Positions 45,906-56,008 of a stretch of DNA of 64,000 nucleotides are shown here, piece after piece (position 1 is the first letter of the stretch; each line of letters opens with the position of its first letter). The position numbers and the translations under genes were made by a program. Source of the stretch: Rhizobium sp. Root1203 (GTDB lineage Bacteria; Pseudomonadota; Alphaproteobacteria; Rhizobiales; Rhizobiaceae). The stretch is taken from positions 19,677 through 83,676 of the forward strand of contig NZ_LMCW01000003.1 of the NCBI RefSeq assembly GCF_001424945.1. The letters are read 5' to 3'. A model generated the notes under the pieces. The model was not told the origin of the DNA and ran no database searches. It saw nothing but the letters and a program-made list of their open reading frames with translations.

Positions 45906-47183
45906 ATGAGCAAAGTCAGCGGCAGCAACGGCGGCGACTCCAAAAACACCCTCTATTGTTCGTTCTGCGGAAAGAGCCAGCACGAAGTCCGGAAGCTTAT
46001 TGCCGGACCGACAGTCTTCATCTGCGATGAATGCGTCGAATTGTGCATGGACATCATCCGTGAGGAAAACAAATCCTCGATGGTCAAGTCCCGAGACGGC
46101 GTTCCGACGCCCCAGGATATCATCAAGGTCCTCGATGAATACGTCATCGGCCAGCGTCAGGCGAAGAAGATCCTGTCGGTTGCCGTTCACAACCATTACA
46201 AGCGCCTCGCGCACGCCTCCAAGAACGGCGAAGTCGAGTTGGCGAAGTCGAACATCATGCTGGTCGGCCCGACCGGTTGCGGCAAGACCTATCTTGCCCA
46301 GACGCTCGCTCGCATCATCGACGTTCCCTTCACCATGGCTGATGCAACGACGTTGACCGAAGCCGGTTACGTCGGCGAAGACGTCGAGAACATCATTCTT
46401 AAGCTCCTGCAGTCTGCCGATTACAACGTCGAACGCGCCCAGCGCGGCATCGTCTACATCGACGAAGTCGACAAGATCTCGCGCAAGTCGGACAATCCGT
46501 CGATCACGCGCGACGTGTCGGGCGAGGGCGTCCAGCAGGCGCTTCTGAAGATCATGGAAGGCACGGTTGCCTCCGTGCCTCCGCAGGGCGGACGCAAGCA
46601 TCCTCAGCAGGAATTCCTGCAGGTCGATACGACGAACATCCTGTTCATCTGCGGCGGTGCTTTCGCTGGCCTGGACAAGATCATCTCCGCCCGCGGCGAA
46701 AAGACCTCGATCGGCTTCGGCGCGACCGTCAAATCGCAGGACGACAGGCGCGTCGGCGAAGTGCTGCGTGAACTGGAACCCGAGGATCTGGTCAAGTTCG
46801 GCCTCATCCCGGAATTCATCGGTCGTCTGCCGGTTCTTGCAACGCTGGAAGACCTCGACGAGGACGCGCTGATCCAGATCCTGTCGGAGCCCAAGAACGC
46901 GCTGATCAAGCAGTACCAGCGGCTGTTCGAGATGGAAGATGTCGAATTGACGTTCCATGAGGACGCATTGCGCGAAATCGCCCGCAAGGCGATCACCCGC
47001 AAGACCGGCGCCCGCGGTCTCCGCTCGATCATGGAAAAGATCCTGCTCGACACGATGTTCGAATTGCCGACTCTGGAAGGTGTTCGCGAGGTGGTGATCT
47101 CGGACGAGGTGGTTCGCGGATCGTCGCGTCCGCTCTATATCTACGCAGATCGCCAGGATGAGAAGGCAAACGCTTCGGCGTAA
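45906..47183 (+). CDS. clpX: ATP-dependent Clp protease ATP-binding subunit ClpX
   Basis: The protein is 425 aa. The N-terminal zinc-binding domain has [14 protein letters not shown] and ICDECVELC; the AAA+ domain has Walker [16 protein letters not shown], Walker [11 protein letters not shown] and a sensor region. ClpX recognises tagged or specific substrates, unfolds them and feeds them to ClpP. GGAAAGTGAT precedes the ATG. The final residues are a short variable tail. Confidence 0.97.
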   Translation: MSKVSGSNGGDSKNTLYCSFCGKSQHEVRKLIAGPTVFICDECVELCMDIIREENKSSMVKSRDGVPTPQDIIKVLDEYVIGQRQAKKILSVAVHNHYKRLAHASKNGEVELAKSNIMLVGPTGCGKTYLAQTLARIIDVPFTMADATTLTEAGYVGEDVENIILKLLQSADYNVERAQRGIVYIDEVDKISRKSDNPSITRDVSGEGVQQALLKIMEGTVASVPPQGGRKHPQQEFLQVDTTNILFICGGAFAGLDKIISARGEKTSIGFGATVKSQDDRRVGEVLRELEPEDLVKFGLIPEFIGRLPVLATLEDLDEDALIQILSEPKNALIKQYQRLFEMEDVELTFHEDALREIARKAITRKTGARGLRSIMEKILLDTMFELPTLEGVREVVISDEVVRGSSRPLYIYADRQDEKANASA

Positions 47184-47222
47184 AGCGCTTTCGATATCTT
47201 TGCGATATGAACCGTGATTTTT

Positions 47223-47253
47223 AGGGGCTTGCCGTTGGCGAGCCCCTTTCTAT
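47223..47253 (+). terminator. Terminator of clpX
   Basis: AGGGGCTTGCC pairs with GGCGAGCCCCT (one G-U pair) around a 3-base loop, followed by TTCTATTT. The rest of the 416-base gap to lon holds no gene that I can support; CTTGAA at 47491-47496 is a possible -35 for lon. Confidence 0.8.
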
Positions 47254-47599
47254 TTGCAAACCGGTGCGCAGCGCTGATAAATCTTGCTGATGAGATCGGA
47301 AACCGCCTGCGTTGCCGTTGCGATTTGATCCGCCGTTGGCGATTATGCAATGATTCCGTTGGTGTTGTTTCGGCCTCGTATTTTAGCCGGTTCGGAAATG
47401 GTAAGCGCCGGTCCAGCCTGGTGCGCCAGAGTGCAGGTGTTCCGTTGTAGCATAGCTGTCATGTCCAGGGGGACGTCGGCCATGGCGCAGCTTGAAAAGC
47501 GTAGTCAGAACCTCCACTTGTGTCTCAAGTGAGAGTGTGGCCGGTCCAAAACGGCCGCGCCAGAAGAGCCCGGCAACGGGACGATGGAAAGGAAATAAA

Positions 47600-50014
47600 A
47601 TGACGAAGAAAACGTCAGTTGCGAGCACTGCTTATCCGGTTTTGCCTCTGCGCGACATCGTGGTCTTTCCGCATATGATCGTGCCGCTATTCGTCGGCCG
47701 GGAAAAGTCGATCCGTGCGCTTGAAGAGGTCATGGGATCCGACAAGCAGATCATGCTCGTCACGCAGATCAACGCGAGCGACGACGATCCGGAACCCTCG
47801 GCTATCCACAAAGTCGGCACGGTTGCCAACGTGCTGCAGTTGTTGAAGCTGCCGGACGGCACCGTCAAGGTTCTGGTCGAGGGCCGCGCACGCGCTGAGA
47901 TCGACGCCTACACGGATCGCGAGGATTTTTACGAAGCGCTCGGCCATGTGCTTGAGGAGCCGAATGACGATCCGGTCGAGCTTGAAGCGCTGAGCCGCTC
48001 GGTCGTGTCCGAATTCGAGAGCTACGTAAAGCTCAACAAGAAGATTTCGCCTGAAGTTGTCGGCGCTGCCAGCCAGATCGATGACTACTCCAAGCTTGCC
48101 GATACGGTCGCTTCGCACCTGTCGATCAAGATCACCGAAAAGCAGGAGATGCTGGAAACCACAAGCGTCAAGGCACGCCTCGAAAAGGCGCTCGGCTTCA
48201 TGGAAGGTGAGATCTCGGTCCTTCAGGTCGAGAAGCGCATCCGCTCGCGCGTCAAGCGCCAGATGGAGAAGACCCAGCGCGAATACTACCTGAATGAACA
48301 GATGAAGGCGATCCAGAAGGAACTCGGCGATGGCGAGGAAGGCCGCGACGAGATGGCCGAACTGGAAGAGCGCATCGCCAAGACCAAGCTTTCCAAGGAA
48401 GCCAGGGAAAAGGCCGACGCAGAGCTGAAGAAGCTGCGTCAGATGAGCCCGATGTCGGCCGAAGCGACGGTTGTGCGCAACTATCTCGATTGGCTGCTTG
48501 GCATTCCGTGGAACAAGAAGTCCAAGGTCAAGTCGGATCTGAACAATGCAGAGAAGATCCTCGAAGCGGATCATTTCGGTCTCGACAAGGTCAAGGAGCG
48601 CATCGTCGAGTATCTCGCCGTGCAAGCCCGCGCAACGAAGATCAAGGGGCCGATCCTGTGCCTCGTCGGCCCTCCTGGCGTCGGCAAGACCTCGCTTGCC
48701 CAGTCGATCGCCAAGGCGACCGGCCGTGAGTATGTCCGCATGGCGCTGGGCGGCGTTCGTGACGAAGCCGAAATCCGCGGTCACCGCCGCACGTACATCG
48801 GTTCGATGCCCGGCAAGGTCATTCAGTCGATGAAGAAGGCAAAGAAGTCCAACCCGCTCTTCCTGCTCGACGAAATTGACAAGATGGGCCAGGATTTCCG
48901 CGGCGATCCGTCTTCGGCTCTCCTCGAGGTGCTGGACCCGGCTCAGAACTCGACCTTCATGGATCACTACCTGGAAGTCGAATACGACCTGTCGGACGTG
49001 ATGTTCATCACGACGGCGAACACGCTGAACATTCCTGCGCCCTTGATGGACCGCATGGAAGTTATTCGTATCGCCGGCTACACCGAGGACGAAAAGCGTG
49101 AAATTGCCAAGCGGCATCTGCTGCCGAAGGCAATCAAGGAACACGCGCTGCAGCCGCATGAATTTTCGGTCAGCGACGATGCCCTGATGGCAATCAGCCA
49201 GCAGTACACTCGCGAAGCCGGTGTTCGCAACTTCGAACGCGAACTGATGAAGCTCGCCCGCAAGGCGGTCACCGAGATCATCAAGGGCAAATCGACGTCC
49301 GTTCACGTAACGGCGCAGAACATCGACGACTATCTGGGCGTTCCGCGCTTCCGCCACGGCGAAGCAGAACGCGAGGATCAGGTCGGCGTCGTCACCGGTC
49401 TGGCCTGGACGGAAGTCGGCGGCGAGCTGCTGACGATCGAAGGCGTGATGATGCCTGGCAAGGGTCGCATGACCGTTACCGGCAACCTGAAGGAAGTCAT
49501 GAAGGAATCGATTTCCGCTGCGGCATCCTATGTCCGTTCGCGTGCCGTCGATTTCGGCATCCAGCCGCCGCTCTTCGACAAGAGCGACATCCACGTGCAC
49601 GTGCCGGAAGGCGCGACGCCGAAGGATGGTCCGTCGGCCGGCGTCGCCATGGCGACGGCGATCGTCTCGATCATGACCGGCATCCCTGTGAACAAGGATG
49701 TTGCCATGACCGGTGAAATCACCCTTCGCGGCCGCGTGCTGCCGATCGGTGGACTGAAGGAAAAGCTGCTTGCAGCACTTCGCGGCGGCATCAAGAAGGT
49801 GCTGATTCCGGAAGAAAACGCCAAGGACCTGGCGGAGATTCCGGACAACGTGAAGAACAACATGGAGATCATCCCGGTATCCCGCATGGGCGAGGTGATC
49901 AAGCATGCTCTGGTTCGCAGGCCGGAGCCGATCGAGTGGGATGGCACGGTGGAAACGCCGGTCATCGCGACGGTCGAAGGGCTTGATGAAACGGGCGCAA
50001 CCATAGCTCACTGA
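47600..50014 (+). CDS. lon: ATP-dependent protease La (Lon)
   Basis: The protein is 804 aa from [20 protein letters not shown] with GGAAAGGAAATAAA upstream; a TTG 36 codons earlier is rejected. The domains are the substrate-binding N-domain (about 1-300, with a coiled coil near 235-300), the AAA+ domain (Walker [14 protein letters not shown], Walker [10 protein letters not shown]) and the protease domain with catalytic Ser in [13 protein letters not shown] and Lys downstream in [10 protein letters not shown]. It degrades damaged and regulatory proteins. It is followed by a strong terminator. Confidence 0.97.
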   Translation: MTKKTSVASTAYPVLPLRDIVVFPHMIVPLFVGREKSIRALEEVMGSDKQIMLVTQINASDDDPEPSAIHKVGTVANVLQLLKLPDGTVKVLVEGRARAEIDAYTDREDFYEALGHVLEEPNDDPVELEALSRSVVSEFESYVKLNKKISPEVVGAASQIDDYSKLADTVASHLSIKITEKQEMLETTSVKARLEKALGFMEGEISVLQVEKRIRSRVKRQMEKTQREYYLNEQMKAIQKELGDGEEGRDEMAELEERIAKTKLSKEAREKADAELKKLRQMSPMSAEATVVRNYLDWLLGIPWNKKSKVKSDLNNAEKILEADHFGLDKVKERIVEYLAVQARATKIKGPILCLVGPPGVGKTSLAQSIAKATGREYVRMALGGVRDEAEIRGHRRTYIGSMPGKVIQSMKKAKKSNPLFLLDEIDKMGQDFRGDPSSALLEVLDPAQNSTFMDHYLEVEYDLSDVMFITTANTLNIPAPLMDRMEVIRIAGYTEDEKREIAKRHLLPKAIKEHALQPHEFSVSDDALMAISQQYTREAGVRNFERELMKLARKAVTEIIKGKSTSVHVTAQNIDDYLGVPRFRHGEAEREDQVGVVTGLAWTEVGGELLTIEGVMMPGKGRMTVTGNLKEVMKESISAAASYVRSRAVDFGIQPPLFDKSDIHVHVPEGATPKDGPSAGVAMATAIVSIMTGIPVNKDVAMTGEITLRGRVLPIGGLKEKLLAALRGGIKKVLIPEENAKDLAEIPDNVKNNMEIIPVSRMGEVIKHALVRRPEPIEWDGTVETPVIATVEGLDETGATIAH

Positions 50015-50056
50015 GCCCTGTTTGCCACATTCGTGCCAAATTGCTTAAAAACCCTG

Positions 50057-50087
50057 AAAAGGCTGGCGTTTTCGCCAGCCTTTTTTT
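50057..50087 (+). terminator. Terminator of lon
   Basis: AAAAGGCTGGCG pairs perfectly with CGCCAGCCTTTT around a 4-base loop, followed by three more T. It is 43 bases after the lon stop. Confidence 0.92.
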
Positions 50088-50220
50088 GTGAAAACCACGT
50101 GTAGACGCTTGCATTTCCTTTGTTTGCAGGGTCTTTGGGGTTCGGCGGGCCTGATGAACGTTATTCGCGCCTAGCTTATAGATTTGAGTCGTTTCGAACC
50201 ATTTAGAAAGGGGTGGAAAC

Positions 50221-50496
50221 ATGAACAAGAATGAACTCGTGTCCGCAGTTGCCGAAAAGGCAGGACTCTCGAAGACCGATGCTGCTTCTGCAGTTGATGC
50301 AGTTTTCGAAGTTGTCCAGGCTGAACTCAAGGGCAAGGGCGATGTTCGCCTCGCTGGTTTCGGTAGCTTCACCGTTTCCCATCGCGCTGCCACGAAGGGC
50401 CGCAATCCTTCCACCGGCGCAGAAGTCGACATTCCGGCTCGCAACGTGCCGAAGTTCACGCCCGGCAAGGGCCTGAAGGAAGCCGTCAACGGCTGA
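50221..50496 (+). CDS. hupB: DNA-binding protein HU
   Basis: The protein is 91 aa, full HU length, with MNKNELVSAVAEKAGLSKTD and the signature GFGSFTVSHRAATKGRNPST followed by the DNA-binding arm. HU bends DNA and compacts the nucleoid. AGAAAGGGGTGGAAAC precedes the ATG. The position after lon is the usual one. A terminator follows 50 bases later. Confidence 0.96.
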   Translation: MNKNELVSAVAEKAGLSKTDAASAVDAVFEVVQAELKGKGDVRLAGFGSFTVSHRAATKGRNPSTGAEVDIPARNVPKFTPGKGLKEAVNG

Positions 50497-50545
50497 TAGG
50501 TTTTCTTGGCTGCCGGGTAACGAGACCGGCAGGACAAGTCTTTCG

Positions 50546-50573
50546 AAGGGTTCGGCGCAAGCCGAACCCTTTT
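50546..50573 (+). terminator. Terminator of hupB
   Basis: AAGGGTTCGGC pairs perfectly with GCCGAACCCTT around a GCAA tetraloop, followed by TT and CGC. Confidence 0.88.
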
Positions 50574-50624
50574 CGCATTCTGAAGACCTTGCCGTCGCTG
50601 CGACTTTCAACTACGCAATGGACG

Positions 50625-50765
50625 TTCTCAGGGCGGGGCGAAACTCCCCACCGGCGGTAAGGGCATCTGCTCGAGCCCGCGAGCGCCTTTCCGATCAAAG
50701 CGGCGAGGGTCAGCAGATCCGGTGTGAATCCGGAGCCGACGGTTACAGTCCGGATGAAAGAGAAT
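50625..50765 (+). ncRNA. FMN riboswitch (RFN element)
   Basis: All conserved parts of the RFN element are present in order: AGGGCGGGGCGAAACTCCCC, ACCGGCGGTAAGGGC, AGCCCGCGAGCG, GGTCAGCAGATCCGGTG, GAATCCGGAGCCGACGG and TTACAGTCCGGATGAAAGAG. It senses flavin mononucleotide. The downstream region to the gene (50766-50849) can form a hairpin (GGGCA/TGCCC inside GCACGA/TCGTGC) but no classical terminator, so translational control is more likely. Confidence 0.95.
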
Positions 50766-50849
50766 GAGCAAAACGCACGAAGGGCAGTTCCTGCCCGGCG
50801 TCGGCTGTCGTGCTCATGCGTCCTGATTTGTGTTGGTCCTTTTGTGCGG

Positions 50850-51773
50850 ATGAATGACATGAATCAGACTTCCCTTGCGTTTTTTCCATCACGTGCCATG
50901 GCCGGAGCCGGCTGGATGGTGCTCGCTGGCATTGCCTTCGCGATCCTCAACGTCGTCACACAATGGCTGACGATGAGACTTGCCTTTCCATCGGCCTCTG
51001 CTGCGTTCTGGCAATACGCTTTCGCGCTCGTCTTTTCGCTGCCTTTCCTGAAGAAAGGCGGTTTCCCGGCGTTGCGGACGCGCTACCCCTGGCGGCACGT
51101 GATCCGGGTAGCCTTTGCGGCATTTGGCGTCCAGGCCTGGATTGCCGGGCTCGCGGTCGTTCCGATCTGGCAGGCGATTGCCCTGGTGATGACATCTCCC
51201 TTCTTCATCGTTCTGGGCGCAAGGCTCTTCCTGGGGGAAGAGGTCGGTGCTGCTCGCTGGACAGCGACGGGTATCGGGTTTGCCGGCGCAATGATCATCC
51301 TGCAGCCATGGTCGGACGGTTTCACCTGGGCAGCGTTCCTGCCGATCCTGTCGGCGCTTCTCTGGGGCGCGTCGTCGCTGATGACCAAGAGCTTGACCGA
51401 CATAGAGAGACCCGAGACGATCACCGTGTGGCTGCTGGTTCTTCTGACGCCGATCAACGGGGGGCTTGCCCTCGCGGCCGGGTTCAGCGCGCCGATGGGG
51501 ATTGCGCTCACCCTCTTCGTCGCGGCAGGGGTCCTGACGGCGATGGCGCAGTATTTCCTCACGCTTGCCTACGCTGCCGCCGACGCCGCGTATGTGCAGC
51601 CCTTTGACGATCTCAAGCTGCCGCTGAATGTCTTGGCTGGCTGGCTCGTCTTCGGGTACGCGCCGTCGGGCTATCTGTGGCTCGGAGCTTTGCTAATTCT
51701 CGGAGCGTCGCTGTTCATCATGCGAAACGAGATGAAGCGAGAGCGCCAGGGTGGCGGCCGAGCGGCGAAATGA
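50850..51773 (+). CDS. ribN: RibN, EamA-family riboflavin transporter
   Basis: The protein is about 307 aa from ATG 50850 (or 304 aa from ATG 50859); no strong ribosome site is visible before either, which fits translational control. The open frame reaching back into the riboswitch is not used. Ten hydrophobic segments form two EamA repeats, with PIWQAIALVMTSPFFIVLGA and GEEVGAARWTATGIGFAGA. EamA transporters behind FMN riboswitches in rhizobia are described as riboflavin importers (RibN). The C-terminus is a charged tail. Confidence 0.85.
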   Translation: MNDMNQTSLAFFPSRAMAGAGWMVLAGIAFAILNVVTQWLTMRLAFPSASAAFWQYAFALVFSLPFLKKGGFPALRTRYPWRHVIRVAFAAFGVQAWIAGLAVVPIWQAIALVMTSPFFIVLGARLFLGEEVGAARWTATGIGFAGAMIILQPWSDGFTWAAFLPILSALLWGASSLMTKSLTDIERPETITVWLLVLLTPINGGLALAAGFSAPMGIALTLFVAAGVLTAMAQYFLTLAYAAADAAYVQPFDDLKLPLNVLAGWLVFGYAPSGYLWLGALLILGASLFIMRNEMKRERQGGGRAAK

Positions 51774-51817
51774 GGGTGGCCGGGTCGATCCCGGCCAATC
51801 CGGCTAGATTGCGGACG

Positions 51818-52804
51818 CTACCACCGCTGGTGAACGTGCGGGGCAATCAGCCGCTCGTAAATGTCACGCGTGGCTTCCATCACGCCCTGAGACAGTGGCG
51901 CAAGGCTGGCCGCTGCTGCATTGGCCCGGGCCTGCTCGGCATTGCGCGCCCCCGGGATGGCGACGGTGACGGCGTCGTTCATAAGGATCCAGCGAAGCGC
52001 GAACGCTGCCATCGACACGCCGGCGGGGACCAGCTTTCGGACTTCCTCGACGGCCTGCAGGCCGACGTCGAACGGCACGCCGGCAAATGTCTCGCCGACG
52101 TCGAAGGCTTCGCCGTGGCGATTGAAATTACGATGATCGTCACCTGCGAATGTTGTCTCGCGGGTGATCTTGCCTGACAGAAGGCCGCTTGCCAGCGGCA
52201 CGCGTGCGATGACGGCTATGTTTTTCCGGCGGGCCTCCTGAAAGAACAGGTGGTCAGGGCGCTGGCGGAAGATGTTATAGATGATCTGGATGCTGACGAC
52301 GCCCGGATATTCAATCGCCTTCAGCGCCTCCTCGACTTTCTCCACGCTGACGCCGTAGCCCATGATCTTGCCGGCCTTCTGAAGCTCGTTCAGACCTTCG
52401 AAAACCTCCGGACGATAGAGCACATCCGTCGGCGGGCAGTGAAGCTGAACGAGATCCAGGCAATCCACCTGGAGATTCGCGAGGCTGCGATCGATGAAAC
52501 TCTCGAGATTGGCTTTGGTGTAGCCATCTGCCACGTGCGGGCTCAGCCGGCGGCCGGCCTTGGTTGCGACCATCGGGCGGTCGCCGCCACGGCTTTCCAG
52601 CACGTCGGCAATGATCTTTTCCGAGCGCCCATCACCGTAGACGTCTGCTGTGTCGATGAAGGTCATACCGGCATCCAGCGCCGCGTTGAGCGCAGCACGC
52701 CCGTCTGCCTCGCTGACATCGCCCCATGCACCGCCGATTTGCCACGCGCCGAAGCCGATATTGGAGACGGTGTGAGGCAGGTGGCCGAATGAATGCTGTT
52801 TCAT
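51818..52804 (-). CDS. Aldo/keto reductase
   Basis: The protein is 328 aa, a TIM barrel. The catalytic tetrad is visible as Asp and Tyr in FIDTADVYGDGRSE, Lys in MVATKAGRR and His in LVQLHCPPTD. NADPH binding at the C-terminus fits AIPGARNAEQARANAAA. It probably belongs to the AKR11/12-like group related to YghZ/IolS; the substrate is unknown. A stand-alone gene on the minus strand. Confidence 0.9.
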   Translation of the reverse strand: MKQHSFGHLPHTVSNIGFGAWQIGGAWGDVSEADGRAALNAALDAGMTFIDTADVYGDGRSEKIIADVLESRGGDRPMVATKAGRRLSPHVADGYTKANLESFIDRSLANLQVDCLDLVQLHCPPTDVLYRPEVFEGLNELQKAGKIMGYGVSVEKVEEALKAIEYPGVVSIQIIYNIFRQRPDHLFFQEARRKNIAVIARVPLASGLLSGKITRETTFAGDDHRNFNRHGEAFDVGETFAGVPFDVGLQAVEEVRKLVPAGVSMAAFALRWILMNDAVTVAIPGARNAEQARANAAAASLAPLSQGVMEATRDIYERLIAPHVHQRW

Positions 52805-53058
52805 GGAAAATCCTCCGCGCGATCGATTGACCCGGCACTAGCAGCGCGCCGGTTTGTGGGCAAGCGTTCGCGGCAGGAGATAGAGCACGACGCCCCTATT
52901 TCCTGGAAAAGCGGATACTCGCCTGGCAGACGGAATAGGAGGGATCAGGATACTGGCAACCCTCCAGCGCACGATCATTCATTGCTTCACTTGGATGATG
53001 TCGATCCATGCCTTACGTTCGTTTGAGCGATAGAGGTCAATGCACAAAGGAACGGACG

Positions 53059-53460
53059 ATGGACATCAAATCTGCTGGATCGCGACCTTCTATGAAGGCG
53101 CCTGCCGAATACTTCACCGGTGCCGTTCGCCAGGACCCGCTGATGGACGCGCCCGAACCTGCGCGGGTGAGGGTGGTCAGCGTCACCTTCGAGCCCGGCG
53201 CTCGAACCGCTTGGCACACGCATCCCTTGGGACAGACACTGATCGTCACGTCGGGAAGGGGCCTTGCGCAGAGCTGGGGCGGACAACTCCGGGACATCCG
53301 GGCTGGAGATACCGTGTGGTTCGCGCCTGGTGAAAAGCACTGGCACGGCGCTGCGCCGGAAACGGCCATGACACATATCGCCATCCAGGAGGCCGTCGAC
53401 GGCAACGCCGCCGACTGGATGGAACACGTCAGCGACGAGCAATACACCGCAAAGGCCTGA
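53059..53460 (+). CDS. Cupin domain protein (metal-binding)
   Basis: The protein is 133 aa from [19 protein letters not shown], with AAGGAACGGACG upstream. The first cupin motif is [19 protein letters not shown] with two metal histidines and a Gln in the Glu position, and the second [19 protein letters not shown] with the last histidines. It resembles the small TM1459-like cupins that often accompany carboxymuconolactone decarboxylases. The function is unknown. It converges with the methyltransferase gene. Confidence 0.85.
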   Translation: MDIKSAGSRPSMKAPAEYFTGAVRQDPLMDAPEPARVRVVSVTFEPGARTAWHTHPLGQTLIVTSGRGLAQSWGGQLRDIRAGDTVWFAPGEKHWHGAAPETAMTHIAIQEAVDGNAADWMEHVSDEQYTAKA

Positions 53461-53466
53461 CGGCGC

Positions 53467-54072
53467 CTAGAGGCGCTTCAGGCAATAGGAGAAATGCGCG
53501 TGCGATTCGACGGTGAGATACTCGAATTGCCAGCCAAAGTCCCTGCAGAACTTGGTCACGGCCTCGACCACGCCGTAGACGATGGGCTTGACAGTGTTGC
53601 CGGTGCAGAAGTCATGACCCGCAATTCTGCCGGTGCGCTTGACCTTTTTTTCGCACAGGAGAAGCTCTTGCCAGGTCAGCTCGAACGAGTGATCCGTGTC
53701 GATATAGGCCCAGTCCAGGAAATCGTCCTCGAAATCCGCAAGCCTGTCGAGTGACGTGCCCTGCATCAGGTGCAACTGGCCGGCCTCGATCTGATGCTTG
53801 AACTGCGTATGGATCTGATCGAGCCCGGAACTGTAGCGATCCATGCTCCACGGATCGATCAGGTATAGCCTCGCGGGGCGATTCTTTTCGAGGATCTCAG
53901 CCGTATATTCCCCAAACGCAGCGCCCACCTCGACGCCGATGCCGCCATTGGGGATGCGATAGAGCAGTTCCCCGCGATCGGGAAGCAGTCGCGCGTTTTC
54001 CAAGTGGTGGGCAGCCAGCTGGGTTCGCGGCATGCCCGCCCGCTGTGCCTGCCGTTCCTCGCGTGTTTTCAT
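53467..54072 (-). CDS. Class I SAM-dependent methyltransferase (Methyltransf_24 type)
   Basis: The protein is 201 aa. Motif I is GIGVEVGAAFGEYTAEILE (about 44-62), motif II ARLYLIDPW (about 67-75), and the later DFLDWAYIDTDHSFELTWQE carries the acidic motif with His of the Methyltransf_24 family. It probably methylates a small molecule or sugar. No neighbour explains its role. Confidence 0.82.
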   Translation of the reverse strand: MKTREERQAQRAGMPRTQLAAHHLENARLLPDRGELLYRIPNGGIGVEVGAAFGEYTAEILEKNRPARLYLIDPWSMDRYSSGLDQIHTQFKHQIEAGQLHLMQGTSLDRLADFEDDFLDWAYIDTDHSFELTWQELLLCEKKVKRTGRIAGHDFCTGNTVKPIVYGVVEAVTKFCRDFGWQFEYLTVESHAHFSYCLKRL

Positions 54073-54218
54073 GATGCTGTCTCGAATTCTGATGAATGGG
54101 GCTGGCTAGCCATGCTGGCATATCCCCAGCCCTTATAGCCAGCCTAGTGCGACCTTGGCTAGACGTTCAGCAAAATGCGCCCTTGCCCACGGTGGTGCGG
54201 CGGCTCTGTCGGCTTCGT

Positions 54219-55271
54219 CTACCGGTAAATCAGCCAATCCTTCGGCACATGCGAGATATTGGCGACGCCATGAACGGAAACGCTGTCGCCGCCTGAAGCC
54301 TTCGCCATACCCAAGGCCTGCTCCGCAAATGTCATCAGTGCATCTGCGGCACGCGCCTGCTTGGACATGCATATTCCGACGGAGAAGGAGAGCAGGGCGG
54401 CCTGCTTGCCTGAGACGGGATGGGCAACGGGCATTCCTTTCAGTCGATCGCGAAGCCGATCGACAAGCCGCATGATCTCCGTCTCGTCGGCCGTTCGAAA
54501 AATGAAACCGAATCGCCCGCGATCGAATCGGCAGGCAAGATCCTCGCTGCCGAACATCGGTTGAATTAGGGCGCCGATCTTCTTGAGGACCGGTTCGATC
54601 AGATTTGGAATGGTCGTGATTGCCTCGTACCGGTCGAGTTCCGCAAAGGCGATCCCGCACAAGTCGGGAAGCCCGGACTTGTCATAGACTTTCGCCATTT
54701 CCTTGTTGAACATTCGGCGATTGCCCAATCCGGTTATCGCATCGGTGAACTTTGCAGCCTCGGCTGCTGCGGCCTCACGCTGCACCTGTTCAAGCTTTTG
54801 CGATTTTTCGACGACCTTGGAGGCAAGCATCGCGCTTTGCGCCTCACGATCATGCGTTGCCGAGGTCACCGATTTGAGAGACTGCTGGAGCGCGGTCTGG
54901 TCCGACGGATTGCTTGAATCGAATACGCGCGCCGCCTGACTGATCACGGTGCCGTATCGGGTCAGTGCCGACTTTTCCTCGTCGAGCAATGTCAGGATGC
55001 TCTGCAACTCTTCCCGAACCTGGCCTGACCGGCTTTCCAGCAGCCCGCCTTCGTAATGATGCGGCAGATACCGACGGCCGAGCTTGTCCAGGGCATCCTG
55101 CGTTCTTGCCGAGCCAAGAGATCGCAGTTCCCGCGCCAGATCCGGGCTGTTGCCCGTCATCGCCTCAAAAACGAGCTCGTAGTTCCGTGGCAGCCCGTCA
55201 ATGCCCAGTTGCTGCATAATCGTAGCAACACGAAAGGCTACATGCGTGGTCGAATTCCCCGTAGGCTGCAT
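54219..55271 (-). CDS. Degenerate GGDEF domain protein
   Basis: The protein is 350 aa and cytoplasmic. Residues 1-145 are a helical N-terminal domain, 140-172 look like a coiled coil, and about 174-335 form a GGDEF fold with FTDAITGLGNRRMFNKEM. The signature is replaced by RF-DRGRF-GF (residues 248-256) instead of GGDEF, and the metal site reads FAELDRYEA. It is unlikely to make cyclic di-GMP and may bind a partner or nucleotide instead. Confidence 0.85.
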   Translation of the reverse strand: MQPTGNSTTHVAFRVATIMQQLGIDGLPRNYELVFEAMTGNSPDLARELRSLGSARTQDALDKLGRRYLPHHYEGGLLESRSGQVREELQSILTLLDEEKSALTRYGTVISQAARVFDSSNPSDQTALQQSLKSVTSATHDREAQSAMLASKVVEKSQKLEQVQREAAAAEAAKFTDAITGLGNRRMFNKEMAKVYDKSGLPDLCGIAFAELDRYEAITTIPNLIEPVLKKIGALIQPMFGSEDLACRFDRGRFGFIFRTADETEIMRLVDRLRDRLKGMPVAHPVSGKQAALLSFSVGICMSKQARAADALMTFAEQALGMAKASGGDSVSVHGVANISHVPKDWLIYR

Positions 55272-55639
55272 CTGGTGTGCTCTCCAAAAACGACTTCATG
55301 TTCGCGACTGACGACCGATCGTTTACGCCGAGTTCTAAGTGCTCGGCGGCATCGTCGGGCAATCTCGGGGGAAGAGACTGCAACGCGACAGCCGTCGGGC
55401 AATGCTGGATGCGGGATTTCGACCAAACGACCTAAGACGGGGTCCCGCCGAATGCGCAGAGATATGGGAGAAGAACCGCGGCGCGTCATGCACAGACGGT
55501 AAGCAACATGGGAGGAAATTATGAGCTAGTCTTAATTAAGACGAGGTAAATACGAGAATCGCCAATTGCTGCCGACTGAGAAGGCCGCGCTGAAGCCCAA
55601 AACGAAGCTTGGACCAGTAATATCGCTAAGGGAAAAGAA
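55272..55639. other. 368-base intergenic stretch before tRNA-Val
   Basis: I find no gene here: the open frames are short, without ribosome sites, and rich in Arg from shadow reading. It holds the upstream region of the degenerate GGDEF gene, the palindrome at 55529-55542 and the 3' side of tRNA-Val. Confidence 0.5.
55529..55542. promoter_or_regulatory. Perfect AT-rich palindrome, operator-like
   Basis: GTCTTAATTAAGAC is a 14-base perfect palindrome in the intergenic stretch between the degenerate GGDEF gene (250 bases away) and tRNA-Val. It has no loop, so it suits a dimeric DNA-binding protein rather than an RNA hairpin. The target gene is unclear. Confidence 0.35.
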
Positions 55640-55715
55640 TGGTGGGCGATGAGAGACTCGAACTCCCGACATCCTCGGTGTAAACGAGGCGCTCTACCAA
55701 CTGAGCTAATCGCCC
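55640..55715 (-). tRNA. tRNA-Val (anticodon TAC)
   Basis: Read on the minus strand it starts GGGCGATTAGCTCAG and folds into a full cloverleaf: acceptor GGGCGAT/ATCGCCC, D arm with AGTTGGTAGAG, anticodon stem CCTCG/CGAGG with loop TTTACAC (anticodon TAC), T arm with GTTCGAGTC. Discriminator A is followed by an encoded CCA. Length is 76 bases including CCA. Confidence 0.96.
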
Positions 55716-55757
55716 TTCGCGAAGTCGGTCCGTTCGGTCCGCCGCGTTGGTGGCCGT

Positions 55758-55786
55758 GATCTATGCGGATCGCGTGGAAACCGCAA
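55758..55786 (-). promoter_or_regulatory. Promoter candidate of tRNA-Val
   Basis: On the minus strand TTGCGG (55786-55781), 17 bases, TAGATC (55763-55758), about 43 bases before the tRNA 5' end. The spacing is exact and the elements moderate. Confidence 0.5.
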
Positions 55787-56008
55787 GAGCGTTTGTGAAG
55801 ATTTTTTGATTTTTTTGAACGAGCGCCTTCATTTGGTAGCATTGCCTGCATTGCCGGCTGTGGATAAAATCGACGAGTGCGGCCGCGGGGTGCGACGCCG
55901 GCGAAACCGGCGATGCGACATGCCTGTTGAAAGAGGGCTGATTTGCTCACCGCTTTTCGCCGTTCGCAAACAAATCGCGGACTGTCATCGTTTTGTATCC
56001 AAACCTGC

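Noticed and set aside
47491-47525. Heat-shock promoter before lon
   Set aside because: CTTGAA is present, but the -10 at the right distance (CCACTT) fits the pattern poorly.
47687-50011. 774-codon open frame antisense to lon
   Set aside because: It mirrors the lon codon pattern on the opposite strand (a shadow of GC-rich third positions), with no ribosome site or domain.
55339-55524. Short Arg-rich open frame before tRNA-Val
   Set aside because: No ribosome site, composition typical of a chance frame in GC-rich DNA.
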